Positions 15,090-23,255 of a DNA stretch of 28,097 nt are shown piece by piece. The notes under the pieces are model-generated. The model was not told the origin of the DNA. It made no database searches and was given only the letters and a program-made list of their open reading frames with translations. Both the position numbers and the translations under genes were made by a program. Source of the DNA: Eubacterium sp. CAG:841. GTDB taxonomy: Bacteria > Bacillota > Clostridia > Oscillospirales > CAG-272. The first letter of the stretch is position 1. The number at the start of each line of letters is the position of its first letter. The stretch covers positions 1-28,097 of the forward strand of contig FR898228.1 in the NCBI GenBank assembly GCA_000437375.1. Direction: 5' to 3'.

Positions 15090-16002
15090 AAGCAAGGGCG
15101 GACTTTCGGGGCCGCCCGCGCTCGTATTGCTGATATCTTTTCTTATGATAGTTCCCACGTTTCTCAACTTTGGAAGTATGGACAAGCCCGGAGCGGGATA
15201 TGTGGCGATAATTGCGTTGCACATTATAATTTTCGGATTTCCTGCGGCGTTTTACTGTTATATAAAAGGTAAAGGCTTTGCCAAAAGGATAAAGCTTTCT
15301 CCGCCGCGCGGAAAAAGCTTCGGAGTGACACTTCTCGGTGCGGTTTTGCTTATGCTGCAAAGCTGCATACTGAAATTCGGCGTATTTTATTTTGGCTATG
15401 ATTATTCGGCTTACACTCTTTACGGAAGCAGCTTTTCGGTAAAGGCGGATTCTCTCGGTGGGATAATACTCCCCGTAGCAGCGCTTGCAATAGTTCCCGC
15501 CATAGCCGAAGAGCTTGTTTTCAGGGGAATAGTCTTTACCGAATATTCCAAAACGGGATTTTTCTGCTCAGCGATCGCTTCGTCTTTGCTTTTTGCTTTT
15601 ATACACTTCGATTTTGCACAGTTCCTGATTTATTTTCTGGACGGAATGCTTTTGTGCTTTATTGTTTTTCTTACGGGAACGGTGACGTCGGCGATAGTGG
15701 CGCACATTCTTTATAACATATTTGTGCTTTTCGGAGAGAAATATGTCTGGCTGTTTTCGTCAAATCCGGACAGTGAGCTTCTTTTCTGGCTTATACTTAT
15801 AGCGCTCTATCTGCTGTTTGCCTTTATTTTTTTAGGCACGGCGGAACGATGCATGCTGAGACGCGCCGAAAATGGGGACGAGCCTTCGGCGGTGCTCCCG
15901 AAAAGCGCTTTACCTGCGGCATATTTTGCGGTCTTCACAGCAAAGCCTATGCTTATTGAGATTGCTTTGTTTGCAATAGTTTCGCTTATAGGATTGCTTT
16001 GA
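15076..16002 (+). CDS. CPBP (CAAX/Abi) family intramembrane glutamic protease
   Basis: Polytopic membrane protein of 308 residues with about eight hydrophobic segments. The three family motifs are present: EELVFRG with Glu145, Glu146 and Arg150; FAFIHFDFAQ (FxxxH); and HILYNIF (HxxxN). Related proteins cleave prenylated or membrane substrates, process bacteriocin peptides or influence sigma-factor signalling; nothing here names a substrate. The family also includes bacteriocin self-immunity proteins, but no bacteriocin gene is nearby, so a housekeeping role in envelope maintenance seems more likely. ATG 15076 overlaps the MTHFS gene and follows AGAGGAA. The C-terminal ~50 residues after the core form one more helix. 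Confidence 0.9.
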   Translation: MQKNKSKGGLSGPPALVLLISFLMIVPTFLNFGSMDKPGAGYVAIIALHIIIFGFPAAFYCYIKGKGFAKRIKLSPPRGKSFGVTLLGAVLLMLQSCILKFGVFYFGYDYSAYTLYGSSFSVKADSLGGIILPVAALAIVPAIAEELVFRGIVFTEYSKTGFFCSAIASSLLFAFIHFDFAQFLIYFLDGMLLCFIVFLTGTVTSAIVAHILYNIFVLFGEKYVWLFSSNPDSELLFWLILIALYLLFAFIFLGTAERCMLRRAENGDEPSAVLPKSALPAAYFAVFTAKPMLIEIALFAIVSLIGLL

Positions 16003-16071
16003 GCGATTTTGCCGCATAAAAAACGTATCCTTTCGCAGAATATATAAAAATATCCTGCGGAGGAACAAAAA

Positions 16072-17121
16072 TTGAAAAAGAACAAGGCAAAAGGCGCAGT
16101 TATCTTTATATTTTGCGTCGTGCTTATATCGGTTATTGCATCGTATGCCATATGGGCGGTGACGGTGGATGTTTTTGCGTTTAACGACAAAAAAGAAGCT
16201 CCCGTTAACGTTACGATACCTGAGGGCGCGGAGCTTTCCGATGTGGCAAAAATATATAAAGAAGCCGGACTTATAAAATTCCCTGTCATTTATGAGCTTT
16301 ATTCAAAGCTTCGCGGCGACGACGGAAAGTATCTGTGCGGAGAGTTTTCGCTTTCACCTTCGCTTTGCTATGACGAGCTCAGAGGTGCCATAAAAAACAA
16401 AAGCGGCACCCGCGCGCAGATAAAGCTGACATTTCCCGAGGGAAGCACGGTTGAAAATATTATTGATATTTTCACTTCGGCCGGTATAGGAACGCGCGAA
16501 AAATTCATATCGGTTATAAACGAGTTTGACTTCGGATTTGATTTTCTTCGGAATATAAAAACGGAGGGAAGGATATATCGGCTTGAAGGTTATCTTTTTC
16601 CCGACACATATTATTTTTACTCGGATTCCACCGAGACCGAAGCAATATATAAAATGCTTGAGAATTTTGACAGGCGTTTTACCTCAGATATGAGAAAAAG
16701 GGCTGAGGAAAACGGCTTTTCCGTAGACGAGGTGTTGACTCTTGCCTCAATAATAGAAAAAGAGGCGTATTACAAAGCCGATATGCCGTATATATCATCC
16801 GTTTTCCGAAACAGGCTTTCATCACGCTCGATGCCGCGACTTGAAAGCGACGCGACGGTGGTTTATGCCGTCGGGGGCGGAAAAAATACAGGCTCACCGA
16901 TAAAGGAGGAGCTTGGAACGGACTCTCCCTACAACACTTACAAAGTAAAAGGATTGCCTCCCGGTGCTATATGCTCTCCGGGACTTGACGCAATAGAAGC
17001 GGCGATATCGCCTGCACAGACCGATTATTATTATTTTATTTGCACAAAGAAAAAGACGGCGGTGTTCTCCAAAACGTATGCGCAGCATATGAAAGCCATC
17101 GCCGCAGACAAAAACAGCTGA
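16072..17121 (+). CDS. mltG: Endolytic murein transglycosylase MltG (YceG-like)
   Basis: Cleaves nascent glycan strands and limits their length at the membrane. It has 349 residues. One N-terminal transmembrane helix (~9-32) is followed by an extracytoplasmic LysM-like region opening VNVTIPEGAELSDVAKIYKEAGL, then the YceG domain. The catalytic Glu229 lies in ASIIEKEAYY. Other family landmarks are GYLFPDTYYF, SVFRNRL, LESDATVVYA, TDSPYNTY, GLPPGAICSPG and the C-terminal YYYFICTK. The start is TTG 16072 behind GGAGG at 16059-16063. Family knowledge: in Bacillus the homologue (yrrL) lies close to U32-peptidase genes, as it does here, where the next gene starts 13 bases downstream. Confidence 0.94.
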   Translation: MKKNKAKGAVIFIFCVVLISVIASYAIWAVTVDVFAFNDKKEAPVNVTIPEGAELSDVAKIYKEAGLIKFPVIYELYSKLRGDDGKYLCGEFSLSPSLCYDELRGAIKNKSGTRAQIKLTFPEGSTVENIIDIFTSAGIGTREKFISVINEFDFGFDFLRNIKTEGRIYRLEGYLFPDTYYFYSDSTETEAIYKMLENFDRRFTSDMRKRAEENGFSVDEVLTLASIIEKEAYYKADMPYISSVFRNRLSSRSMPRLESDATVVYAVGGGKNTGSPIKEELGTDSPYNTYKVKGLPPGAICSPGLDAIEAAISPAQTDYYYFICTKKKTAVFSKTYAQHMKAIAADKNS

Positions 17122-17134
17122 AAGGATCTATTTT

Positions 17135-18349
17135 ATGCCTGAGCTTCTTTCCCCTGCGGGGAATTTTGAAAAAATGAAGGCCGCACTCCGCTATGGGGCG
17201 GACGCCGTATATATGGCGGGAAAACGTTTCGGAATGAGAAGCGCCGCCGAAAACTTTACCGACGACGAGCTGCGCGAGGCAATAGCCTATGCCCATGCTC
17301 TCGGCAAAAAGGTGCATATAACGGTGAACACTTTGCCGCGTACGGGCGAATATACTGCGCTTAGAGATTATTTTGAATTTCTTAAAGAGATAGAACCCGA
17401 CGCGCTGATAATAGCGGATGCGGGAGTTTTCGCACTTGCAAGAGAGGTTCTGCCCGAAATTGATATACACGTCTCCACTCAGGCGGGGATAGTGAGCGCC
17501 GCAGACTGCCTTTTCTGGCGGTCGCTCGGTGCGAAAAGAGCGGTGCTTGCAAGGGAGCTTTCGCTTAAAGAGATAACGGAAATAAGGGAAAACGTCCCCG
17601 ACGATTTTGAAATAGAGACGTTTGTTCACGGTTCAATGTGCGTTTCGTTCTCGGGCAGATGTCTGCTTTCAAATGCACTTACGGGCAGGGACGGTAACAG
17701 GGGTGCGTGTGCCCAGCCGTGTCGCTGGAGCTACACGATAAGCGAAGAAAAACGCAAGGATTCCCCATTGCCGATAGAAGAAACACCTGACGGAACGTTT
17801 ATAATGAGTTCAAAAGATATGTGCATGGTAGAACATATTCCGGAACTTATCCGCGCGGGAATATCGTCGTTCAAGATAGAAGGACGAATGAAAAGTGCGT
17901 ACTATACCGCTGTTGTTACGAACGCTTATCGTGCGGCGATAGACGGCTATGAAAAGCTTGGCGATGATTATACTTTTGACAGTCGCTGGATGCGTGAGCT
18001 TGAATCGGTCAGCCACAGAGAATACGGCACGGGCTATTTTTACGGTGCGCCGTGCGATGACGCCAACACAACGTCGTCTCTCGGTTATATCCGTGACAAG
18101 GCGTATCTTGCCGTGGCGACGGGCGCAGAGCGTGACGGAAAATATCAGTTCCGCCAGAAAAATAAGCTTTCGGCGGGAGAATATGTTGAAATAGTTTCTC
18201 CCGGAAAGTTCGGTCGCGGGTTTACCGCCGAAAAAATATTCGATGAAAACGGGGCGGAGATTGAAAGCGCACCGCATCCCGATATGAAATTTTTTCTTTC
18301 CGTGCCGTTTGAAGTGACGGAGGGCGACATTCTTCGCGGCGGAAAATGA
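17135..18349 (+). CDS. trhP: U32 family peptidase, probable tRNA hydroxylation protein TrhP
   Basis: Homologue of YegQ/TrhP, needed with prephenate-derived chemistry for 5-hydroxyuridine at tRNA position 34; the older 'peptidase/collagenase' name reflects distant relatives. It has 404 residues. It starts MPELLSPAGNFEKMKAAL and contains GADAVYMAGKRFGMR, HVSTQAGI, VHGSMCVSFSGRC, GNRGACAQPCRW, SSKDMCM and SFKIEGRMK. Cys169, Cys176, Cys192 and Cys196 are the conserved set thought to hold an iron-sulfur cluster. AAAGGAT precedes ATG 17135. It is the last gene of the long operon; an AT-rich hairpin begins at its stop codon. Assignment to TrhP rather than RlhA rests on length and context, so the exact RNA target is less certain than the family. 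Confidence 0.88.
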   Translation: MPELLSPAGNFEKMKAALRYGADAVYMAGKRFGMRSAAENFTDDELREAIAYAHALGKKVHITVNTLPRTGEYTALRDYFEFLKEIEPDALIIADAGVFALAREVLPEIDIHVSTQAGIVSAADCLFWRSLGAKRAVLARELSLKEITEIRENVPDDFEIETFVHGSMCVSFSGRCLLSNALTGRDGNRGACAQPCRWSYTISEEKRKDSPLPIEETPDGTFIMSSKDMCMVEHIPELIRAGISSFKIEGRMKSAYYTAVVTNAYRAAIDGYEKLGDDYTFDSRWMRELESVSHREYGTGYFYGAPCDDANTTSSLGYIRDKAYLAVATGAERDGKYQFRQKNKLSAGEYVEIVSPGKFGRGFTAEKIFDENGAEIESAPHPDMKFFLSVPFEVTEGDILRGGK

Positions 18350-18374
18350 TAATTTGGAGTAAAATTATCATTTT
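18343..18374 (+). terminator. AT-rich hairpin at the end of trhP
   Basis: A perfect 13-bp inverted repeat (18343-18355 with 18362-18374) with loop GGAGTA. The trhP stop TGA lies inside the left arm. The right arm ends in TTTT and TATATATTG follows. The weak stem and embedded stop make it a modest terminator; it directly precedes the pgk promoter. Confidence 0.55.
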
Positions 18375-18379
18375 ATATA

Positions 18380-18408
18380 TTGAAAAAGTAAAATAAAGAT
18401 GATATACT
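18380..18408 (+). promoter_or_regulatory. Sigma-A promoter of pgk-tpiA
   Basis: TTGAAA (18380-18385), a 17-bp spacer and TATACT (18403-18408). The pgk ATG is 37 bases downstream. Confidence 0.83.
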
Positions 18409-18445
18409 ACATAGGAAAATTTTATAATTAGCGAGGTATATAAAA

Positions 18446-19771
18446 ATGACTTACAACAAAAAGTCGATAGAAGATATCGACGTTGCCGGCAAAAGAGTCC
18501 TTGTAAGATGTGACTTCAACGTACCTGTAAAGGACGGCGTTATCACAAGCGACAAGAGAATAACAGAAGCGCTTCCCACAATCAAATACCTTGTGGACAA
18601 GAACTGCAAGGTCGTGCTTTGCTCTCATATGGGCAAGCCTCACAACATTTTTGACAAAGAGATCAAGCTTTCAAAGAAGGAAGCTGCCGCCGTTGACGCT
18701 CTTCCCGAAGAGGAAAGAGAAGCCGCAAAGGCAAAATATATTGAAAAAGCTCAGGGCGACAAGCAGAAGTTCTCCCTTAAGATCGTTGCGGACAGACTCA
18801 ACGAATATCTCGGCGGAATAGTTACTTTCGCTGAGGACACAGTCGGCGCGGACGCTCAGGCAAAGGTTGCAGCTCTCGAAGGCGGAAAGATCGTTCTTCT
18901 TGAGAACACACGTTTCACAAAGAAGGAAGAAAAGAACGATGAAGAATTCTCAAAGCAGCTCGCTGCTTTCGGCGACATCTTTGTAAACGACGCTTTCGGC
19001 ACCGCTCACAGAGCTCACGCTTCCACAGCAGGCGTTGCTATGTACGGCGGACTTCCCGCAGTTTGCGGATACCTTATTCAGAAAGAAATAACCATCATGG
19101 GCAAGGCTCTTGATGACCCGAAGAGACCGTTTGTCGCTGTTCTCGGCGGCGCTAAGGTTTCAGATAAGATCGGCGTTATAGAAAACCTTATAGACAAGGT
19201 TGATACGCTCATCATCGGCGGCGGTATGGCTTATACGTTCTTCAAGGCTTTCGGTCAGAACGTAGGTACGTCAATCTGCGAATACGATAAGCTCGATATT
19301 GCAAAAGCAACAGTTGAAAAAGCAAGAGCAAAGGGCGTAAACTTCATTCTTCCCGTTGATAACATCATCGGCAGAGAATATGATGAGAACACCGTTCATA
19401 TGAGAATGTATTCAAACGCAATTCCTGATGGCTGGATGGGACTTGACATCGGCGATAAGACAAGAGAGCTTTTCTCAAAGACCATAACAGGCGCGGGCAC
19501 TGTTGTATGGAACGGACCTATGGGCGTTTCCGAATGGAAGAACTTTGAAGGCGGCACTTGCGCGGTTGCGGAAGCTATCGCAAACAGCGGCGCAGTATCT
19601 ATCATCGGCGGCGGCGATTCCTCTATCATCGGCGGCGGCGATTCCGCAGCGGCTGTTGAAAAGCTCGGCTTTGCCGATAAGATGACTCACATCTCCACCG
19701 GCGGCGGCGCTTCGCTCGAATTCCTTGAAGGCAAGGAGCTTCCCGGAATAGCTTGCCTGCTTGATAAATAA
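18446..19771 (+). CDS. pgk: Phosphoglycerate kinase, with insertion and duplicated GGGDS loop
   Basis: Glycolytic enzyme making ATP and 3-phosphoglycerate from 1,3-bisphosphoglycerate. At 441 residues it is about 45 longer than most bacterial PGKs. The N-domain shows RCDFNVP, SHMGKP, LLENTRF and FVNDAFGTAHRAHAS; the C-domain shows the LGGAKVSDKI and VVWNGPMGVSE motifs. Two things add length. First, a charged insertion of ~30 residues after SHMGKP (about 66-107, LSKKEAAAV...EKAQGDKQ). Second, SIIGGGDS occurs twice in tandem (385-392 and 393-400), duplicating the nucleotide-phosphate loop; the coding DNA is an exact 24-bp repeat. Codon choice (AAG, ATC) is that of a highly expressed gene. GAGG at 18433-18436 precedes ATG. 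tpiA follows 18 bases after the stop. Confidence 0.96.
   Translation: MTYNKKSIEDIDVAGKRVLVRCDFNVPVKDGVITSDKRITEALPTIKYLVDKNCKVVLCSHMGKPHNIFDKEIKLSKKEAAAVDALPEEEREAAKAKYIEKAQGDKQKFSLKIVADRLNEYLGGIVTFAEDTVGADAQAKVAALEGGKIVLLENTRFTKKEEKNDEEFSKQLAAFGDIFVNDAFGTAHRAHASTAGVAMYGGLPAVCGYLIQKEITIMGKALDDPKRPFVAVLGGAKVSDKIGVIENLIDKVDTLIIGGGMAYTFFKAFGQNVGTSICEYDKLDIAKATVEKARAKGVNFILPVDNIIGREYDENTVHMRMYSNAIPDGWMGLDIGDKTRELFSKTITGAGTVVWNGPMGVSEWKNFEGGTCAVAEAIANSGAVSIIGGGDSSIIGGGDSAAAVEKLGFADKMTHISTGGGASLEFLEGKELPGIACLLDK
19598..19645 (+). repeat. Exact 24-bp tandem duplication inside pgk
   Basis: Bases 19598-19621 and 19622-19645 are identical 24-mers, each coding SIIGGGDS. The duplication keeps frame. Absence of any substitution suggests a recent event or an assembly artefact. 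Confidence 0.95.
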
Positions 19772-19789
19772 TTTCGGAGGCGATTTATA

Positions 19790-20560
19790 ATGGATAAGAC
19801 AAACAGAAAAGCCGTTATAGCCGGCAACTGGAAAATGAATATGACTCCCGCCGCAACGGAAGCTTTTATAAAGGAGCTTACTCCCGCAGTTGCTTCCATG
19901 CACGGCTGCGAGATAGTTCTTTGCGTGCCTTTTGTTGATATAGCTACTGCCGTAAAAGCTGCGGAAGGCACAAATATAAAGATAGGTGCGGAAAATGTTC
20001 ACTTTGCTGAAAAGGGAGCCTACACGGGCGAAATTTCGGCTGAAATGCTTTGCGCTGTCGGCACGGAATATGTTATCATCGGTCACAGCGAAAGAAGACA
20101 GTACTTCGGTGAGACGGATGTGACCGTCAACCAGAGAACTCTTGCCGCTCTTAATGCCGGACTTAAGGTTATCCTTTGCGTAGGAGAAACGCTTACCGAG
20201 CGTGAGCAGAATATCACAACGGAAACCGTTTCACGTCAGACAAAGATCGCTCTTATGGGTGTGACGGCTGAACAGGCAAAGAACGTTATCATAGCATACG
20301 AACCTGTATGGGCTATCGGAACGGGCAAGACTGCTACGGCTGAACAGGCTGAAGAGGTCTGTGCGGCTATCCGCAGTGTGGTTGCAGGCATATATGATGA
20401 AAAGACCGCTCTCGGAATGACGATTCAGTACGGCGGATCAATGAACGCAAAGAACGCGGACGAGCTTCTTTCGATGAAAGACATCGACGGCGGACTTATC
20501 GGCGGTGCGTCACTTAAAGTACCCGATTTCACAACGATAATCACAGCGGCTCAGAAATAA
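19790..20560 (+). CDS. tpiA: Triosephosphate isomerase
   Basis: Interconverts dihydroxyacetone phosphate and glyceraldehyde 3-phosphate. It has 256 residues, normal length. Catalytic residues are in place: Lys15 in AGNWKMN, His99 in IIGHSERR, Glu171 in AYEPVWAIGTG, which also begins flexible loop 6. The phosphate-binding QYGGSM and GGLIGGASL motifs are at the C-terminal end. ATG 19790 follows GGAGG at 19776-19780. It forms an operon with pgk; gapA, gpm and eno are not in the window. A strong terminator follows. Confidence 0.97.
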   Translation: MDKTNRKAVIAGNWKMNMTPAATEAFIKELTPAVASMHGCEIVLCVPFVDIATAVKAAEGTNIKIGAENVHFAEKGAYTGEISAEMLCAVGTEYVIIGHSERRQYFGETDVTVNQRTLAALNAGLKVILCVGETLTEREQNITTETVSRQTKIALMGVTAEQAKNVIIAYEPVWAIGTGKTATAEQAEEVCAAIRSVVAGIYDEKTALGMTIQYGGSMNAKNADELLSMKDIDGGLIGGASLKVPDFTTIITAAQK

Positions 20561-20573
20561 ATCAAAATGAAAC

Positions 20574-20608
20574 AAATGCGGACGGAAAACAAGCCGTCCG
20601 CATTTTTT
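20574..20608 (+). terminator. Intrinsic terminator of pgk-tpiA
   Basis: A perfect stem of about 12 bp (AATGCGGACGG with CCGTCCGCATT, loop AAAACAAG) runs straight into a tract of six T at 20603-20608. It sits just after the tpiA stop. Confidence 0.95.
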
Positions 20609-20678
20609 ATCGGCGCAGTCATAATTCGGGATGAGCTTTCATATTCATTAAGTGAACAAAAGCGAAAGGAAAAAGAAT

Positions 20679-21869
20679 ATGAAAAAGTACATATCGGTTA
20701 TAATGGCTGTTATTTTTGCACTTGCGTTTTCACTTTCCGTATATGCCGGAGGAGGCGGAGATACTGAAGCTTCGGGCGATGTGGGTGCGGCGGTTGAATA
20801 CGGAAAGACCGTAGATGCAGTAAGTGCGATACTTATGGAGGCAGACAGCGGCACGGTGCTTTATGAGCAGAATGCGGATGAGGCACTCTGTCCCGCGTCG
20901 GTGACAAAGACAATGACGATGCTTCTTGTCCTCGAAGCTGTCGATTCGGGAAAAATATCGCTTGACGATATGGTTTCGGTAAGCGAAAATGCGGCGTCTA
21001 TGGGCGGCTCGCAGATATTTCTTTCACCCGGCGAAACGATGAGCGTAGACGATCTTCTTAAAAGTATGATAGTGGCATCCGCAAACGATGCGGCTGTCGC
21101 GCTTGCGGAGTATGTCTGCGGGAGCGAGGACGCGTTTGTGGCTTGTATGAACGAGCGAGCAAAGGAGCTTGGCTGCAAGAATACTCACTTTGAAAATCCT
21201 ACGGGGCTTGACGATACGGCGAGCGGACACGTTATGTCCGCGCGCGATATAGCTGTAATATCGCGTGAAGTGATAAAACACGAGCTTGTATATAGTTACT
21301 CGACAATATGGATGGATACGATTCGCGGCGGCGCATTCGGACTTACCAACACAAACAGGCTCATACGTTTTTACAAGGGTGCGACAGGGCTTAAAACGGG
21401 TTCTACATCTAAAGCCAAGTTCTGCATAAGCGCGACTGCCGAGCGTGGCGGGCTTACGCTTATAGCCGTTATAATGGCGGCTCCGACAAGAGATATAAGA
21501 AACGAAGTGGCAAAATCGCTTTTCGATTACGGTTTTGCAAACTATTCGCTTTATACCGACGAACCCGAAGAATTTGAAGATATTTATGTTACGGGAGGAA
21601 AAGAAAATCTTACAAAGGGCGTAAGCTCCGGATTTTCGGTTGTCGTGTCCAAAGGCGATGTCGGTAAGATAGAAAAGGTTACGGATGTCCCGGAGAAGCT
21701 TTCGGCTCCGATAGTAAAAGGAGAGAAGATCGGTACGGTGACATATATTCTCGACGGCAAAAGCATAGGTACATCCGATATTCTCGCCGCAGAAAACGTG
21801 GATAAAATAACTTTTTGGTCGCTTCTTAAAAAGCTTGGAAGCTGGTTTTTATGTTCTCCTCCGAATTGA
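20679..21869 (+). CDS. D-alanyl-D-alanine carboxypeptidase (PBP5/DacF type)
   Basis: Trims the terminal D-Ala from peptidoglycan pentapeptides outside the membrane. It has 396 residues. Signal peptide ~1-23 (MKKYISVIMAVIFALAFSLSVYA), then a Gly/Glu spacer. The serine-enzyme motifs are complete: SVTK with Ser74 and Lys77, SAN at 134-136, and KTG at 239-241. A C-terminal beta domain (~275-375) follows and the chain ends WSLLKKLGSWFLCSPPN, an amphipathic tail of the kind that attaches PBP5 proteins to the membrane. A GTG at 20652 would add nine residues before the signal, but AAAGGA at 20665-20670 suits ATG 20679. No clear promoter was found in the 70 bases after the tpiA terminator. Confidence 0.94.
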   Translation: MKKYISVIMAVIFALAFSLSVYAGGGGDTEASGDVGAAVEYGKTVDAVSAILMEADSGTVLYEQNADEALCPASVTKTMTMLLVLEAVDSGKISLDDMVSVSENAASMGGSQIFLSPGETMSVDDLLKSMIVASANDAAVALAEYVCGSEDAFVACMNERAKELGCKNTHFENPTGLDDTASGHVMSARDIAVISREVIKHELVYSYSTIWMDTIRGGAFGLTNTNRLIRFYKGATGLKTGSTSKAKFCISATAERGGLTLIAVIMAAPTRDIRNEVAKSLFDYGFANYSLYTDEPEEFEDIYVTGGKENLTKGVSSGFSVVVSKGDVGKIEKVTDVPEKLSAPIVKGEKIGTVTYILDGKSIGTSDILAAENVDKITFWSLLKKLGSWFLCSPPN

Positions 21870-21870
21870 A

Positions 21871-21899
21871 TTGACTTTATAATAAATATGGTGTAAAAT
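21871..21899 (+). promoter_or_regulatory. Sigma-A promoter of mtaB
   Basis: TTGACT (21871-21876), 17-bp spacer, TAAAAT (21894-21899). The -35 box begins right after the carboxypeptidase stop codon and the -10 box overlaps the left arm of the hairpin at 21895-21924. Confidence 0.72.
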
Positions 21900-21924
21900 G
21901 AGATGATAAAAGTCATCTCATTTT
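21895..21924 (+). terminator. Terminator-like hairpin between the carboxypeptidase gene and mtaB
   Basis: AAAATGAGATGA (21895-21906) pairs perfectly with TCATCTCATTTT (21913-21924), loop TAAAAG, then ATTTTGG. It could stop read-through from upstream, whereas a transcript begun at the mtaB promoter would lack most of the left arm. The mtaB ribosome binding site follows immediately. Confidence 0.65.
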
Positions 21925-21941
21925 ATTTTGGAGAAAGCCAT

Positions 21942-23255
21942 ATGGAAAGAAAACCGCGTGCGGCGATATACACGCTCGGATGCAGAACAAATCAATACGA
22001 ATCGGACGTTGTTGCCGAAAAACTCAGTTTAAGTGGATTTGATATCTGTAATCCGAATGAGAAAGCCGATGTTTATATAGTGAATACATGCTCTGTGACT
22101 GCGGAGGCTGACAGAAAATCGCGTCAGTTCATAAGGCGCGGGAAGCACTCGAATCCCGATGCTGTCGTTATAGCTATGGGGTGTTATTCGCAGATAAATC
22201 CGCAGAAAGCGTTTGATCTCGGTGCGGATTTTGTCTGCGGAACGCGCAATAAGCTCGACGCCGTTGATTTTGCCGTAAGAGCTGTGGCCGACAAGCTGTC
22301 GGAAAGAAAAATAGCGGTTGGAGATCTTTCCGATATGCCGCTTGAAAAAATGTTTATGAGTTCGTTTTCCGGCGAAAGGGCTTATCTTAAAATTGAGGAC
22401 GGGTGCGATAATCACTGCGCTTATTGCATAATACGCAGGGCAAGAGGCAGCGTGGTTTCGCGCGATCCTTCGGAGATAGAAGCGGAAGCAGAGGCGCTTG
22501 TCCGCAGCGGGTGCCGCGAGATAGTTCTGACGGGGATAGAGGTTGCTTCATACGGAAGAGACGGAAAGGATTATACTTTGTCGGATGCGGTAGCGGCAGC
22601 GTGCAAGGGCGGCGCCGAACGGGTAAGGCTTGCTTCGCTCGAACCGTCCGTGCTGACGGAGGAGCTTATAAATTCGCTTAAATCGCATAAAGAATTTTTG
22701 CCGTCGTTTCATCTTTCACTTCAGAGCGGAAGTGCAGAAGTGCTGAAAAAAATGCGTCGCAAGTACAATCCCGATATGGTGAGACATTCCGCCCTTTTGA
22801 TAAAAAACGCTTTTCCGGATGCGGAGTTTTCCGCCGATATAATAGTAGGTTTTCCCGGAGAAAGCGAGAAAGATTTTGAGGATACCTGCCGACTTGCGGA
22901 GGATATAGGGCTTTATCATATTCACATATTCCCGTATTCGGACAGAGCGGGAACGGAATCCGAAAAAATGACGGATAAAATATCTCCCGACGTAAAGAGC
23001 CGCAGGACGTACGAGCTTGCAAGGCTCGGTGAAGCTCTTTCCGAAAAAGTATATACAAAATATATAAAAAACAGGACGGAACTTTCGGTGCTTGTCGAAG
23101 AACGCAGGGGAGAATATCTTTTCGGTCATGCGCAGAATATGCTTGACGTGATGATAAAAACGAAAAAAGAACTACACGGAAAAACAGTAAAATGTATAGC
23201 TGTCGCCTATAAAAACGGCTGTGACGAGGCGGAGCTTGCAGAAGAGGACATATAA
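21942..23255 (+). CDS. mtaB: tRNA t6A37 methylthiotransferase MtaB
   Basis: Radical-SAM enzyme converting N6-threonylcarbamoyladenosine-37 to its 2-methylthio form (ms2t6A) in tRNAs reading ANN codons. It has 437 residues. The N-terminal MTTase domain has Cys14 (TLGCRTNQYES), Cys50 (NTCSVT) and Cys81 (MGCYSQ) for the auxiliary 4Fe-4S cluster. The SAM cluster cysteines are Cys155, Cys159 and Cys162 (CDNHCAYC). HIFPYSDRAGT is characteristic of the family, and a short C-terminal TRAM-like region follows. The frame opens at 21903, but GGAG at 21930-21933 and the conserved N-terminus point to ATG 21942. RimO and MiaB are the alternatives; the GCRTNQYES motif favours MtaB. The next gene starts at the base after its stop. 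Confidence 0.92.
   Translation: MERKPRAAIYTLGCRTNQYESDVVAEKLSLSGFDICNPNEKADVYIVNTCSVTAEADRKSRQFIRRGKHSNPDAVVIAMGCYSQINPQKAFDLGADFVCGTRNKLDAVDFAVRAVADKLSERKIAVGDLSDMPLEKMFMSSFSGERAYLKIEDGCDNHCAYCIIRRARGSVVSRDPSEIEAEAEALVRSGCREIVLTGIEVASYGRDGKDYTLSDAVAAACKGGAERVRLASLEPSVLTEELINSLKSHKEFLPSFHLSLQSGSAEVLKKMRRKYNPDMVRHSALLIKNAFPDAEFSADIIVGFPGESEKDFEDTCRLAEDIGLYHIHIFPYSDRAGTESEKMTDKISPDVKSRRTYELARLGEALSEKVYTKYIKNRTELSVLVEERRGEYLFGHAQNMLDVMIKTKKELHGKTVKCIAVAYKNGCDEAELAEEDI

Noticed and set aside
20567..20767. ORF over the tpiA terminator and the carboxypeptidase start
   Set aside because: It translates through a strong terminator hairpin and overlaps the signal peptide of the real gene in another frame.
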